A DNA stretch of 64,000 nt from an uncultured Rickettsiales bacterium (lineage in GTDB: Bacteria > Pseudomonadota > Alphaproteobacteria > Micavibrionales > GCA-2720935). The notes below the pieces were generated by a model. It worked only from the letters and a program-made list of their open reading frames with translations. It searched no databases and was not told where the DNA came from. Made by a program: the position numbers and the translations under genes. Numbering within the stretch: position 1 is the stretch's first letter; each line of letters starts with the position of its first letter. Positions 1 through 7,588 of the stretch are shown here, in pieces. The DNA lies in contig CATLOR010000001.1 of NCBI GenBank assembly GCA_950054255.1, forward strand, positions 771,589-835,588, given 5' to 3'.

Positions 1-312
1 GCTAAGCATGGTCTTGTTGGAATGACCAAAGTCGTTGCCCTTGAAACAGCGAAAGAGAACATTACAGCCAATACAATTTGCCCTGGTTGGGTATGGACAG
101 ACCTTATCAAGAAGCAAGTTGAGATCTTGGCGGAGCGAGAAGGGCTCAGCTTTGAGGATGCTAAAGTACGTTTAGTAGAGGAAAAGCAACCATCAAGCGG
201 TTTCGTCTTGCCAGAAGAGATAGGAAGTTTGATTGGTTATCTGTGTAGCGATGAAGCCCGTCAAATGACAGGTGGGAATTATACAATAGATGGTGGTTGG
301 ACAACGCAGTAA
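1..312 (+). CDS. bdhA: D-3-hydroxybutyrate dehydrogenase, C-terminal part (5' end outside window)
   Basis: This is the C-terminal 103 residues of a short-chain dehydrogenase; the reading frame is open from base 1, so the gene starts upstream of the window. The fragment begins 'AKHG', where the lysine is the likely catalytic Lys of the YxxxK motif. 'CPGWVWTDL' and the ending 'GGNYTIDGGW' are typical of the 3-hydroxybutyrate dehydrogenase subgroup, as is the 'EKQPS' segment in the substrate-lid region. The enzyme interconverts 3-hydroxybutyrate and acetoacetate with NAD in polyhydroxybutyrate turnover. No PHB gene is visible here to confirm the pathway, and another SDR specificity remains possible. 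Confidence 0.85.
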   Translation, partial: AKHGLVGMTKVVALETAKENITANTICPGWVWTDLIKKQVEILAEREGLSFEDAKVRLVEEKQPSSGFVLPEEIGSLIGYLCSDEARQMTGGNYTIDGGWTTQ

Positions 313-404
313 TTAAAAAAAATCAAAGTTATTCTTGCGAAATGATAGAAATGAGGTCATTTTAATAAGAGAAAATAATAATCCGATGTAAGGAGCATGA
401 CACG

Positions 405-902
405 ATGGGTGAAAGAGAATTACAAAATGACGAAGAAAAAACAGCTGAGCGTTTTGCTAATCGTTCGGAGAATTTTTTCAAAGCATATGAGGCATGGGAA
501 AAGGAACAATTATGTTCTGAAAAACGCGATGACTTAAGAAAAGCCCTTCATTCTATGCGTAAAGTTCTTGCACGTGTTGAAATTGAGATGGCGTTAAGTG
601 AGTCAAAAGAGCGCGCAAAAAACCCAATGCCTATTCCAACACATCGAACACAAAATAAAAAGAAAGCTGGTAAGCCGTTAGAAGTTTCTGATGAGGTTAA
701 AACACGTATTAAAGCGCGTAAGAAAGCTGAGGCAGAAGCAGAAGAAAAAGATTTTAACGAGAAAGATGATTTACCAGAGTTTTTGACACAAGAAAATGGT
801 GGCGGTGATGATAATAATAAGCCAAAGCCTAGAAAGCCACGTTCTTCACAAAGAAATCCACGCGGTAGTGGTTCACGTAATAATAAAAAGAAAGAAGATT
901 AA
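405..902 (+). CDS. Hypothetical protein with basic disordered tail
   Basis: A 165-residue protein that I do not recognise. The first ~65 residues look helical and charged ('FFKAYEAWEKEQL', 'ALHSMRKVLARVEIEMA'), and the second half is low complexity: a Lys/Ala/Glu stretch, then an acidic segment and a basic end rich in Pro, Arg, Ser, Gly and Asn that resembles nucleic-acid-binding tails. The start at 405 is supported by AAGGAG at 390-395, nine bases upstream; an ATG at 397 is out of frame. No signal peptide or membrane segment. It is monocistronic, followed by a hairpin terminator that lies inside the convergent gloB gene. An RNA-associated role is only a guess from composition. Confidence 0.75.
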   Translation: MGERELQNDEEKTAERFANRSENFFKAYEAWEKEQLCSEKRDDLRKALHSMRKVLARVEIEMALSESKERAKNPMPIPTHRTQNKKKAGKPLEVSDEVKTRIKARKKAEAEAEEKDFNEKDDLPEFLTQENGGGDDNNKPKPRKPRSSQRNPRGSGSRNNKKKED

Positions 903-914
903 TATTTCTTCTTT

Positions 915-1649
915 TTAAAATTGATCTTTTAAAGCCCGCAAATGACCTAGCTCTTGCGGGTTTTTTGCTTGTAGAAAGAGATTGGTTTCCAGTTCATCTT
1001 TTAACGTTGTTGGAACAGTTGGTATGTTTTTCTTTCTTTTATTCTCTTCTATAGTCATGCGTGTTTTGATTGCTTCGTTATCTGGGGTGACGGAAAGCGC
1101 AAAACGGCCATTCACAAGCGTATATTCATGAGCGCAATAAATACGTGTTTTGCTGGGAAGGGCTCTTAGTTTTTCGAAACTATTATACAGATCTTCTGGC
1201 GTGCCCTCAAACAAGCGTCCACAACCCATAGCAAACAGTGTGTCCCCGCAAAAAAGGAGAGGGGCATCCTCATTTTCGCAAAAATAGCTGATATGTCCCA
1301 TTGTGTGACCAAAGGTCTCAATAACTTGAAATTGATGTGAGCCAAATTGAATAATATCGTCTTGAGCAACAAGTACATCTAAGGAAGGGATACGGTTTTT
1401 ATCATTCTGGTAGCCAATAATTTGGCAATTCGTTTCTTGTTTTAAATGCTCATTGCCGCCGATATGATCTGGATGATGGTGTGTATTGAAAATAAAATCG
1501 AGTGTTTTATTGTTATTCTTTAGATACTTTAAAACAGGTTTTGGGTCACCAGGGTCAACAACGGCTGTTAAACCCTCTTGTTCATTTTCAATGATAAAAA
1601 TGTAATTGTCATCAAAGGCAGGTAAAAGGGAAACGGTTAAAGAGCTCAT
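915..1649 (-). CDS. gloB: Hydroxyacylglutathione hydrolase (glyoxalase II)
   Basis: A 244-residue cytosolic metallo-beta-lactamase-fold enzyme that hydrolyses S-lactoylglutathione to lactate and glutathione, the second step of methylglyoxal detoxification. The binuclear metal site is complete: THHHPDH at residues 56-62, 'GHTMGH' around 114-119, Asp136 in 'FCGDTLF' and His174 in 'CAHEYT'. 'GCGRLFEG' (142-149) and the C-terminal domain carrying the glutathione-binding basic residues ('EENKRKK') distinguish it from other MBL-fold proteins. The length is slightly below the usual ~255. It is followed on the same strand (upstream in transcription order) by a methyltransferase gene 21 bases away, so the two are probably cotranscribed. 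The glutaredoxin gene at 6 kb agrees with a glutathione-using cell. Confidence 0.96.
   Translation of the reverse strand: MSSLTVSLLPAFDDNYIFIIENEQEGLTAVVDPGDPKPVLKYLKNNNKTLDFIFNTHHHPDHIGGNEHLKQETNCQIIGYQNDKNRIPSLDVLVAQDDIIQFGSHQFQVIETFGHTMGHISYFCENEDAPLLFCGDTLFAMGCGRLFEGTPEDLYNSFEKLRALPSKTRIYCAHEYTLVNGRFALSVTPDNEAIKTRMTIEENKRKKNIPTVPTTLKDELETNLFLQAKNPQELGHLRALKDQF
935..966 (+). terminator. Rho-independent terminator for the 405-902 gene
   Basis: CCCGCAA (935-941) and TTGCGGG (954-960) form a perfect 7-bp stem with a 12-base loop, followed directly by TTTTTT. It sits 33 bases after the stop of the plus-strand gene and lies inside the last codons of the convergent gloB. Confidence 0.8.
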
Positions 1650-1670
1650 AGTCTTTACTATGAGTGAGAG

Positions 1671-2537
1671 TTATTCCTTGGTCAAGGCCTCAATCAGGCT
1701 TTTTTCGGCGCTTCCTGGTTTTAGTGGCTGTTGTTGTGAGCTATCTGGCTTCCAGCCGGTTAAATATAAGATTTCAACAGTGGCATCAATCAACCCATCG
1801 GCTCCAGAGAAATGCTCTTTATAATGAGTTTGAGCATGTGTAAAGAATTGCTTTGGTGTCATATGTTTGCACAAACCATTCATAATGTTTGTTTCGCCCA
1901 TCCCTCTTAATTCATGCATTAAATGCGAGAGGTCTTTATAAGCGAGGGTCAGGCGCTCTTTATCAATGACAGGCAAGGCAAACCCCGCTCTTTGGAGAAG
2001 GGCGCCAGCATCTCGAATATCGACAAGCGGCGATAATCGAGGGCGCATCTCACCATAAATATTGGCTTGGACGAATTGAAGTGTTTGTCTGAGTTCTTGA
2101 AGGCTTTCAACGCCAAATAAAGACATGATAAATAAGCCATCATTCTTTAACAGTTGCTTGGCTTGAATAAGAAAGCCAGGCACATCATTTAAGTGATGGG
2201 CGTGTAAGTTACAAATGACTAAGTCACAGCTATTTGTATAGTGTTCTAATGGTAATCGCTCTGCTTCATATAAGACGTCAGCTTGTTTATCTTTATAAAG
2301 AGATTCAAGTGTTGTTGCCCTGATATAATGTGTGTCCGAATTCTGGGATAATGCGTTATAGATATGAGGGGTGCGATAACCGAGTTCAATAACGGTTTTA
2401 AAATCACGATTAATATCACGTAAGTGTTCTAAAATAGCGTCTGCGGCATGCTTTAATAAGAAATCATGCTTTTCATGGAGTGTTGCTTGAGCGCGTTCAA
2501 GGTGGCGATTATAGAGTGTGAGATCGAAAATCTGCAT
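1671..2537 (-). CDS. SAM-dependent methyltransferase, BioC/NDUFAF5-like
   Basis: A 288-residue class I methyltransferase-like protein. The N-terminus ('FDLTLYNRHLERA') matches the start of the alphaproteobacterial family related to human NDUFAF5 and to BioC. The SAM-binding region begins at 'TVIELGYRTPHIYNAL', where the usual glycine-rich motif (ELGxGxG) is weakened; 'CDLVICNLHAHHLND' is motif IV and 'LKNDGLFIMSLFG' motif V-VI. In this class the gene commonly lies near comF and a glutaredoxin gene, as it does here. NDUFAF5 modifies an arginine of a complex I subunit; whether this homolog does so is inference. Sits 14 bases downstream of the 810-residue gene and upstream of gloB on the same strand. 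Confidence 0.82.
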   Translation of the reverse strand: MQIFDLTLYNRHLERAQATLHEKHDFLLKHAADAILEHLRDINRDFKTVIELGYRTPHIYNALSQNSDTHYIRATTLESLYKDKQADVLYEAERLPLEHYTNSCDLVICNLHAHHLNDVPGFLIQAKQLLKNDGLFIMSLFGVESLQELRQTLQFVQANIYGEMRPRLSPLVDIRDAGALLQRAGFALPVIDKERLTLAYKDLSHLMHELRGMGETNIMNGLCKHMTPKQFFTHAQTHYKEHFSGADGLIDATVEILYLTGWKPDSSQQQPLKPGSAEKSLIEALTKE

Positions 2538-2551
2538 AAAAAATGATCGCT

Positions 2552-4984
2552 TTACGAAGGTTCATTGGAAGGACGATTGCCCTTTTTGACATCGACAGAT
2601 TTAGTTTGTTTTACAGATGTTGTATTTTGTTCTGATAAAGAAGAGAATTTAGGCTTACGCTGTGTATTCTTCATAATAGCATCACGCCCAGGACTAGCGG
2701 ACAAGCTATGCATAACACCAAATGTATGCATCGTTTCAGCAACCATCTTCATAAAACTTTGTGGTTTACACCATCTGAATGTGATTTTATCAATTTTTTT
2801 AATAGGGGCATAAATAAAGTCAGATAAATAAGGCTGTCCTTTTGCTGGAGAGGCAATTACAAAGGGATATATTCTTTGAGGCATAAGACCCGCGTCACAA
2901 AAATAACTGGAGCCCATTTGACCAACGCGCTCAGGCTTAACACCAAATTGTTTCGCCACAAATTTCTTTGCATCAAATAAGGTTTTAACTTCCTTAGGTA
3001 AAACAAAAGCAGGGATATCCATTTGAGCAGGAGAGTCTCCCATACGACCAGGGGCAGGATAATCAATCATTTGGAAACCCGCTAGAATTTCACCTGATTT
3101 ATCGCTTGTTAAAGGCATTACCACGGCAATATTGAGCGTTTCATCTTTTGGCAAGGCAAATTCCATGCTTTTGGCTTTAATGCCTGTCGTTTCACCGTCA
3201 ACTTGACCTTCTTCAATAAAGAGGGAGCGTTGTAAGCTTAAGGTGCTGCCGCTTCTCATTGTTTGTTTGAAACGTTTTTTATCTGCTTTTTTATCGGTAA
3301 TTAGATCATCGACTTGCGCGATACGTTTTGGCTGATAGTCACCGACAGGGACTGTATCTGCTAACCATGTTTCAGGTGTAACGCCCTTGTTATTCATGAG
3401 CTCATAAATAGCCAGTTCAAGTTTACCATCAGCGAGAAGTCCAACATGAGCTGCTTTTAAAATGCTTTGGGCATCAAGTGCTTTTATGCGCCCTGTTTCA
3501 TGAAAACCATCTTCGAAATGTTTTACTTCGATTTGATTTTTTCCAGGGTTTGAAACTTCAACAAAGAGTGTTTCAACACGTTCATTAATCATTGCAGGTG
3601 AGGCATAATGACCAACGCCATCAAAATGGTGGCCATTTTCTTTTACATCAAGACCTGTTGTTTCTTTAATAACGCTTTTTAAGCGCGGATCTGAGGCAGT
3701 AAAACTTTCATCTAAGCCAATTTCATATGTGATTGGGTCAACTAAATGACCAGACCAGAATTTTCCATCTAAACCTGTACTTGCTCTTGGAATGGTATTT
3801 ACAATCGGGCGAGCATAATTATCACGGGCATAAACGGTTAAACGACCATCGACGGTGCGACGATAGGGGATAATTGAAATCAATTTATTGGGGCGATAGA
3901 CGAGATCATAAATACGTCCACTATTTTCATCTCTCACATGATCAATATTTAAATAACGTGGTTTTTCTTCGCTGTTTCTATATTCGCGAATTGAAATACT
4001 TTCTGGTTGCTCGATCTTTTGGACAACAGCTGTATAGCTTGTCGCAGGATAGTCCATCAATTGATAATCTTCATCAAATAGACGCGCTCTTGGGACATAA
4101 TTATCTTCTATGATCTTTCTGTTCCAGTGAGGCGAAAAGAAAACGAGGCGAGCCCCTTGACGTGTGACTTCTTGTTGAAGTGAATTAAAGGTAAAGGGCG
4201 TATATTCAAGATTGATCGTGTTGTTCCAGTTCTCACGGTCATCTTTTCTAAGTAGGAACTCTTGCGCCCATTTAAGAGGGAGTCTAAACAGACGTGTATG
4301 ATCTGTGCGTGGCTTTAATTCTTCTAGGTAGAACCCTTTGCAACCATTTTTGTTAAGGGGACGCGCTGTCTGAGAGAAGCGAATGAGGAGATCTGCTTCA
4401 GATATTTTATCAATTCTATTTGAATTACTTTTATAATCAGATAATTCGATAAGAATACATTGGTTTTCGTCATTGCTAGGGCTTATATAGCCTTGGATAA
4501 CCATTGTCCCGCCAGACTTTAATTGATCTAGCTGTAGGCCAAGATAATATTTTAAATAGGCTTTGTTGTAATTCGATTTTGAATAGATTTCATGTAAATT
4601 AAAAGCGTTTAGAACCCCATCATAAATATGAGCGTTGTTTGTATCTTTTTCAGTTGGTTCAGGTAAAAAAGATAAATTCGCTAAGCGATATGTTTCTGAT
4701 GCTGATTCGCTTGTAACGGTATCAGCTGTTAATCCTACAATTTGGAGGCGTGGAGTGAAACCAGCAAACTCAGCTGCTTTTAGACCATCATCACTTTGAG
4801 CAATGGCAACACGACTGCCAGGGTGAAGTAAGAAATGACTTACTGCGTGGGCAATTGATTGATCTGAAGGTGTGTTCTGTTTTTGCGCGTTATTACTTAA
4901 ACTCGGATTTTGGCGAGAGGCAGGCGTAGACGGTGCCTGTTTAGAGGCTGTGGAAAAGGGGTGGTTATTATCTCTTTTTATCAC
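2552..4984 (-). CDS. 810-residue multidomain protein: methyltransferase-like N-terminus plus two Nudix-like regions
   Basis: I do not know this protein as a named family. Residues 1-45 are Ser/Asn/Gln-rich and probably disordered. Residues ~45-325 resemble a class I methyltransferase: 'GSRVAIAQSDDG' in the SAM-loop position, 'YDGVLNAFNLHEIYS' as motif IV and 'QLDQLKSGGTMVIQGYI' as the strand-5 region. Residues ~350-530 look like a degraded Nudix domain: 'DNYARPIVNTIPRAS', then 'VIKETTGLDV' in place of the Nudix box helix, then 'YASPAMINERVETLFVEV', which matches the segment after the Nudix box in ADP-ribose pyrophosphatases. Residues ~600-725 repeat this pattern ('FVAKQFGVKPERV', 'GLMPQRIYPFVIAS'). 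Catalytic glutamates are largely missing from both. The Lys/Ser-rich tail is disordered. No membrane segment. Domain calls are by eye and tentative; the ORF itself is certain. Confidence 0.85.
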   Translation of the reverse strand: MIKRDNNHPFSTASKQAPSTPASRQNPSLSNNAQKQNTPSDQSIAHAVSHFLLHPGSRVAIAQSDDGLKAAEFAGFTPRLQIVGLTADTVTSESASETYRLANLSFLPEPTEKDTNNAHIYDGVLNAFNLHEIYSKSNYNKAYLKYYLGLQLDQLKSGGTMVIQGYISPSNDENQCILIELSDYKSNSNRIDKISEADLLIRFSQTARPLNKNGCKGFYLEELKPRTDHTRLFRLPLKWAQEFLLRKDDRENWNNTINLEYTPFTFNSLQQEVTRQGARLVFFSPHWNRKIIEDNYVPRARLFDEDYQLMDYPATSYTAVVQKIEQPESISIREYRNSEEKPRYLNIDHVRDENSGRIYDLVYRPNKLISIIPYRRTVDGRLTVYARDNYARPIVNTIPRASTGLDGKFWSGHLVDPITYEIGLDESFTASDPRLKSVIKETTGLDVKENGHHFDGVGHYASPAMINERVETLFVEVSNPGKNQIEVKHFEDGFHETGRIKALDAQSILKAAHVGLLADGKLELAIYELMNNKGVTPETWLADTVPVGDYQPKRIAQVDDLITDKKADKKRFKQTMRSGSTLSLQRSLFIEEGQVDGETTGIKAKSMEFALPKDETLNIAVVMPLTSDKSGEILAGFQMIDYPAPGRMGDSPAQMDIPAFVLPKEVKTLFDAKKFVAKQFGVKPERVGQMGSSYFCDAGLMPQRIYPFVIASPAKGQPYLSDFIYAPIKKIDKITFRWCKPQSFMKMVAETMHTFGVMHSLSASPGRDAIMKNTQRKPKFSSLSEQNTTSVKQTKSVDVKKGNRPSNEPS

Positions 4985-5031
4985 CTAATTCACCGTTTTT
5001 TATGTATATATCACATATAACTCTATAATAG

Positions 5032-5103
5032 TTACTTCAAACAAGATATAAAAGTCTATACCTTATTTGAAGTAAGTCGCTTTTTTAGACTATTTAAAAT
5101 AGT
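5032..5103. repeat. Nested inverted repeats in a divergent promoter region
   Basis: TTACTTCAAA (5032-5041) is repeated as its exact reverse complement TTTGAAGTAA (5066-5075), 24 bases apart. A second palindrome, ACTATTT-A-AAATAGT, spans 5089-5103. Both lie in the 233-base gap between the divergent 810-residue gene and comF. They could be operators or transcript hairpins; a T-run at 5081-5086 follows the first repeat, but not directly enough for a standard terminator. Confidence 0.55.
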
Positions 5104-5217
5104 AAAGCAAACTGTTCGTGATATAAATATCTTTATGGTTTATGGCTTATTTATGAAAAAAAATCAAGGAAAAAGACATCTAAAACAAATGTTTTTTGAC
5201 TGTCGGGATAGATTAGA

Positions 5218-5940
5218 GTGTTTAATTACGTAACGAAGCAAGTTCTTGATATTTTATTACCGCCACGTTGTTTTGTGAGTGGTGATTTTGTTGATGAAAT
5301 TGGAACACTTTCTCCTTCAATCTGGAAAGACTTGCATTTTATAACAGACCCTTATTGTAAACACTGTGCGCATATTTTTGATTATGAGATAGAGGGGCGT
5401 GAGATATGTATGACATGTACGCAAACACCGCCTGCGTTTGACCAAGCAAGAGCGGCAGTGCGTTATGATGCGTTTAGTAAGAAGATTATTTTACGATTTA
5501 AATATGCCGATCAAATACATAGCGCTAAAACATTAAGTAGATGGATGGTCGCTGCAGGGCGTGATTTGTTTACAGATGCAGATTTGTTGATTCCTGTTCC
5601 TTTACATCGGTGGCGCTTATTCCATCGGCGTTATAATCAGGCAACTTTACTGGCAAATTATATAAGTAAAGAAACAGCAATAAAATTAGAAAATCATATT
5701 CTTAAAAGAGCTAAAAACACCGATCCTCAAGGAAAAAAATCGACAAAAGAGCGGCATAGAAATGTGGCAAATGCTTTTTATATTGATGAAAAGAAAGGAT
5801 TACTATTAAAAGATAAGCATATCATTTTAATAGATGATGTTTTAACGTCTGGAGCAACGATGAATGAATGTGCACGCATTTTGAAAAAAGCAGGGGCTGC
5901 AAAAGTATCTGTTTTATGCTTGGCACGTGCTCAAAAATGA
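5218..5940 (+). CDS. comF: ComF family phosphoribosyltransferase-like protein
   Basis: A 240-residue ComF protein. The N-terminal zinc-ribbon-like part has CxxC pairs at residues 47/50 and 64/67 plus Cys18; the C-terminal part carries the type I phosphoribosyltransferase signature 'IILIDDVLTSGAT' and 'RRYNQATLLA'. ComF acts with the transformation machinery during uptake and processing of single-stranded DNA in competent bacteria, but its catalytic role is unsettled. The start is GTG at 5218; no clear Shine-Dalgarno is seen, and no in-frame ATG upstream of the cysteine region offers a better choice. Clustered with glutaredoxin, as is usual in Alphaproteobacteria. Confidence 0.93.
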   Translation: MFNYVTKQVLDILLPPRCFVSGDFVDEIGTLSPSIWKDLHFITDPYCKHCAHIFDYEIEGREICMTCTQTPPAFDQARAAVRYDAFSKKIILRFKYADQIHSAKTLSRWMVAAGRDLFTDADLLIPVPLHRWRLFHRRYNQATLLANYISKETAIKLENHILKRAKNTDPQGKKSTKERHRNVANAFYIDEKKGLLLKDKHIILIDDVLTSGATMNECARILKKAGAAKVSVLCLARAQK

Positions 5941-5981
5941 GTATTGTTAATGTATCTATTTAAAAAGAGAAAGGTATCAAC

Positions 5982-6236
5982 ATGGCAACGGTTGAAATTT
6001 ATACAAAAGATTATTGTCCTTATTGTACGCGTGCAAAAGAATTATTGGATCATAAGGGTGTTTCTTATACGGAGTATTCATTAACAGATGATCCAACTTT
6101 AAAAAAACCAATGGTTGAACGTGCAGAAGGGCGCACAACAGTGCCTCAGATATTTATCGATGACATAGGTTATGGTGGATGTGACGATTTATATGCGTTA
6201 GAACAGCAAAATAAATTGGACGCATTACTTGCTTAA
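5982..6236 (+). CDS. grxC: Glutaredoxin 3
   Basis: An 84-residue dithiol glutaredoxin: active site CPYC at residues 12-15, cis-proline motif 'TVPQIFID' and the glutathione-binding 'GGCDDL'. Reduces protein disulfides and glutathione mixed disulfides in the cytosol using glutathione. AAAGG at 5969-5973 upstream of the ATG serves as ribosome-binding site. It lies 41 bases after comF and 17 bases before the next gene, so the three are probably one operon. Confidence 0.97.
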   Translation: MATVEIYTKDYCPYCTRAKELLDHKGVSYTEYSLTDDPTLKKPMVERAEGRTTVPQIFIDDIGYGGCDDLYALEQQNKLDALLA

Positions 6237-6253
6237 AAAAGGATGGGCATTGT

Positions 6254-6793
6254 ATGACAACACACTCTATTGCGCTTTTATCTGATGTTGTAAGTAAAGA
6301 ATTACCGTATTTAAATGATCCTATAGGAAAAAAGAAGCTTAAGCGTTTTTTTGAGGTTGCAGCGTCGTATCATATCGCTTTTATTGATGGTAATGATCCT
6401 GCATATAAAGAAATTTTAAAAGAATATCGTTTATATGATTACCATGAAGAGGATCACGACATTTTAGCGGAGGCATGGCATGCCGCTTTATTTGGTTTAC
6501 CTCGTTCTCCAATGACCTCTAAAACATTTGACCATGTAGCGGCTTTAAGAAATGTTGGGCAATATATGATAGGCTTTTCTGTCAATGAAATTGGAGAGAT
6601 TATGACCATCTTAGGGAATAAAGGTTTGTTTCCTGCACATCAATCGCAAGATATAGATCATCGAATCTCAGCCTTTTTTATCTGTTATCATCAAAAAGAT
6701 GACTTTGTAAGTAAAAAAGTCTTAATGGAAGGGTGTGCTTCTTTGGAACGCGTTTTACCGAAAGCATTAGCCTCTGTGCCAAAATATCAATAA
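6254..6793 (+). CDS. Hypothetical protein in the comF-grxC operon
   Basis: A 179-residue soluble protein, not recognised. It appears mostly helical, with short conserved-looking patches 'GKKKLKRFFEVAASYHIAFIDGNDPAYKEIL' region (residues ~25-57), 'DHDILAEAWHAALFGLPRSP' (~67-86) and 'NEIGEIMTILGNKGLFP' (~114-130). No signal peptide, no transmembrane segment and no cysteine pairs for metal binding. It occupies the place where related genomes commonly carry a nitrilase-family gene and a DUF1178 gene between grxC and ubiG. It starts 17 bases after grxC, preceded by 'AAAAAAGGATG', and converges on ubiG with three bases between stops. Confidence 0.75.
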   Translation: MTTHSIALLSDVVSKELPYLNDPIGKKKLKRFFEVAASYHIAFIDGNDPAYKEILKEYRLYDYHEEDHDILAEAWHAALFGLPRSPMTSKTFDHVAALRNVGQYMIGFSVNEIGEIMTILGNKGLFPAHQSQDIDHRISAFFICYHQKDDFVSKKVLMEGCASLERVLPKALASVPKYQ

Positions 6794-6796
6794 TTT

Positions 6797-7531
6797 TTAT
6801 TTTTTGGCAGTTAGGAAATAATTGACGGATAGATCGTCTTTGCTTAAATCAAAAGATTGAGCAAGCGGGCGGTATGTTAAGCCTCTTACATCGTGCAAGT
6901 GCGCGCCATGCTTTTCAAGCAGATGCGTAAGCTCAGAAGGTTTTACAAATTTTTTCCAAGAATGGGTTCCTTTAGGTACCCAACGCAGAATATACTCAGC
7001 CGCAACAATGCCTAGAGCATAGGATTTTGGTGTTCTGTTTAAGGTTGAGAAAATAATCAGCCCGTCTTTTTTTAGGCATTCAAGCGCTGTTTTTACAAAT
7101 AGATCTATATCTGCGACATGTTCGATAATTTCTAGGGCTAAGACAACATCATATTTCTTGCGTTTTTGCGCTTCTTCTTCTGATGTTGTGTTTTTATATG
7201 AAATTTTAAGCCCAGATTGTTTTGCATGTTCTGTTGCGATCCCAATATTTTCAGCAGACGCGTCAATGCCAGTAACATCCGCGCCAAGGCGTGCTAAAGG
7301 CTCACATACAAGACCACCACCACAGCCAATATCTAAAATGGATAATCCTTTTAACGCTGTTGCAGAGTTTATATCTTTGCTGCTATGAGCGCAGATTTGT
7401 TCTTTCAAATAGGTGATGCGAGCCGGTGTTAGGTCATGTAAAGGCTTAAAAGGGCCACGGGCATCCCACCATTGTTCGGAAAGGGCGCTAAAATTATTAA
7501 CTTCTTTTTGGTCAATTGTTGTTTGTTTCAT
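6797..7531 (-). CDS. ubiG: Ubiquinone biosynthesis O-methyltransferase
   Basis: A 244-residue SAM-dependent methyltransferase that performs both O-methylations of the ubiquinone ring. The N-terminal 'FSALSEQWWDARGPFKPLHDL' region (residues ~14-34) is diagnostic of UbiG; 'LDIGCGGGLVCEPLARLGA' is the SAM-binding loop, 'YDVVLALEIIEHV' motif IV and 'LIIFSTLNRTPKSY' the membrane-facing segment typical of UbiG. Usual length for the family (~240). The gene is transcribed toward the grxC operon and is divergent from the RodZ-like gene, with a 57-base gap that must hold both promoters. Confidence 0.97.
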   Translation of the reverse strand: MKQTTIDQKEVNNFSALSEQWWDARGPFKPLHDLTPARITYLKEQICAHSSKDINSATALKGLSILDIGCGGGLVCEPLARLGADVTGIDASAENIGIATEHAKQSGLKISYKNTTSEEEAQKRKKYDVVLALEIIEHVADIDLFVKTALECLKKDGLIIFSTLNRTPKSYALGIVAAEYILRWVPKGTHSWKKFVKPSELTHLLEKHGAHLHDVRGLTYRPLAQSFDLSKDDLSVNYFLTAKK

Positions 7532-7588
7532 GTGGTCATCTTAGGTTTTTACTTGAGAAAATACAAGATATTTGATATGTGATGTGAC

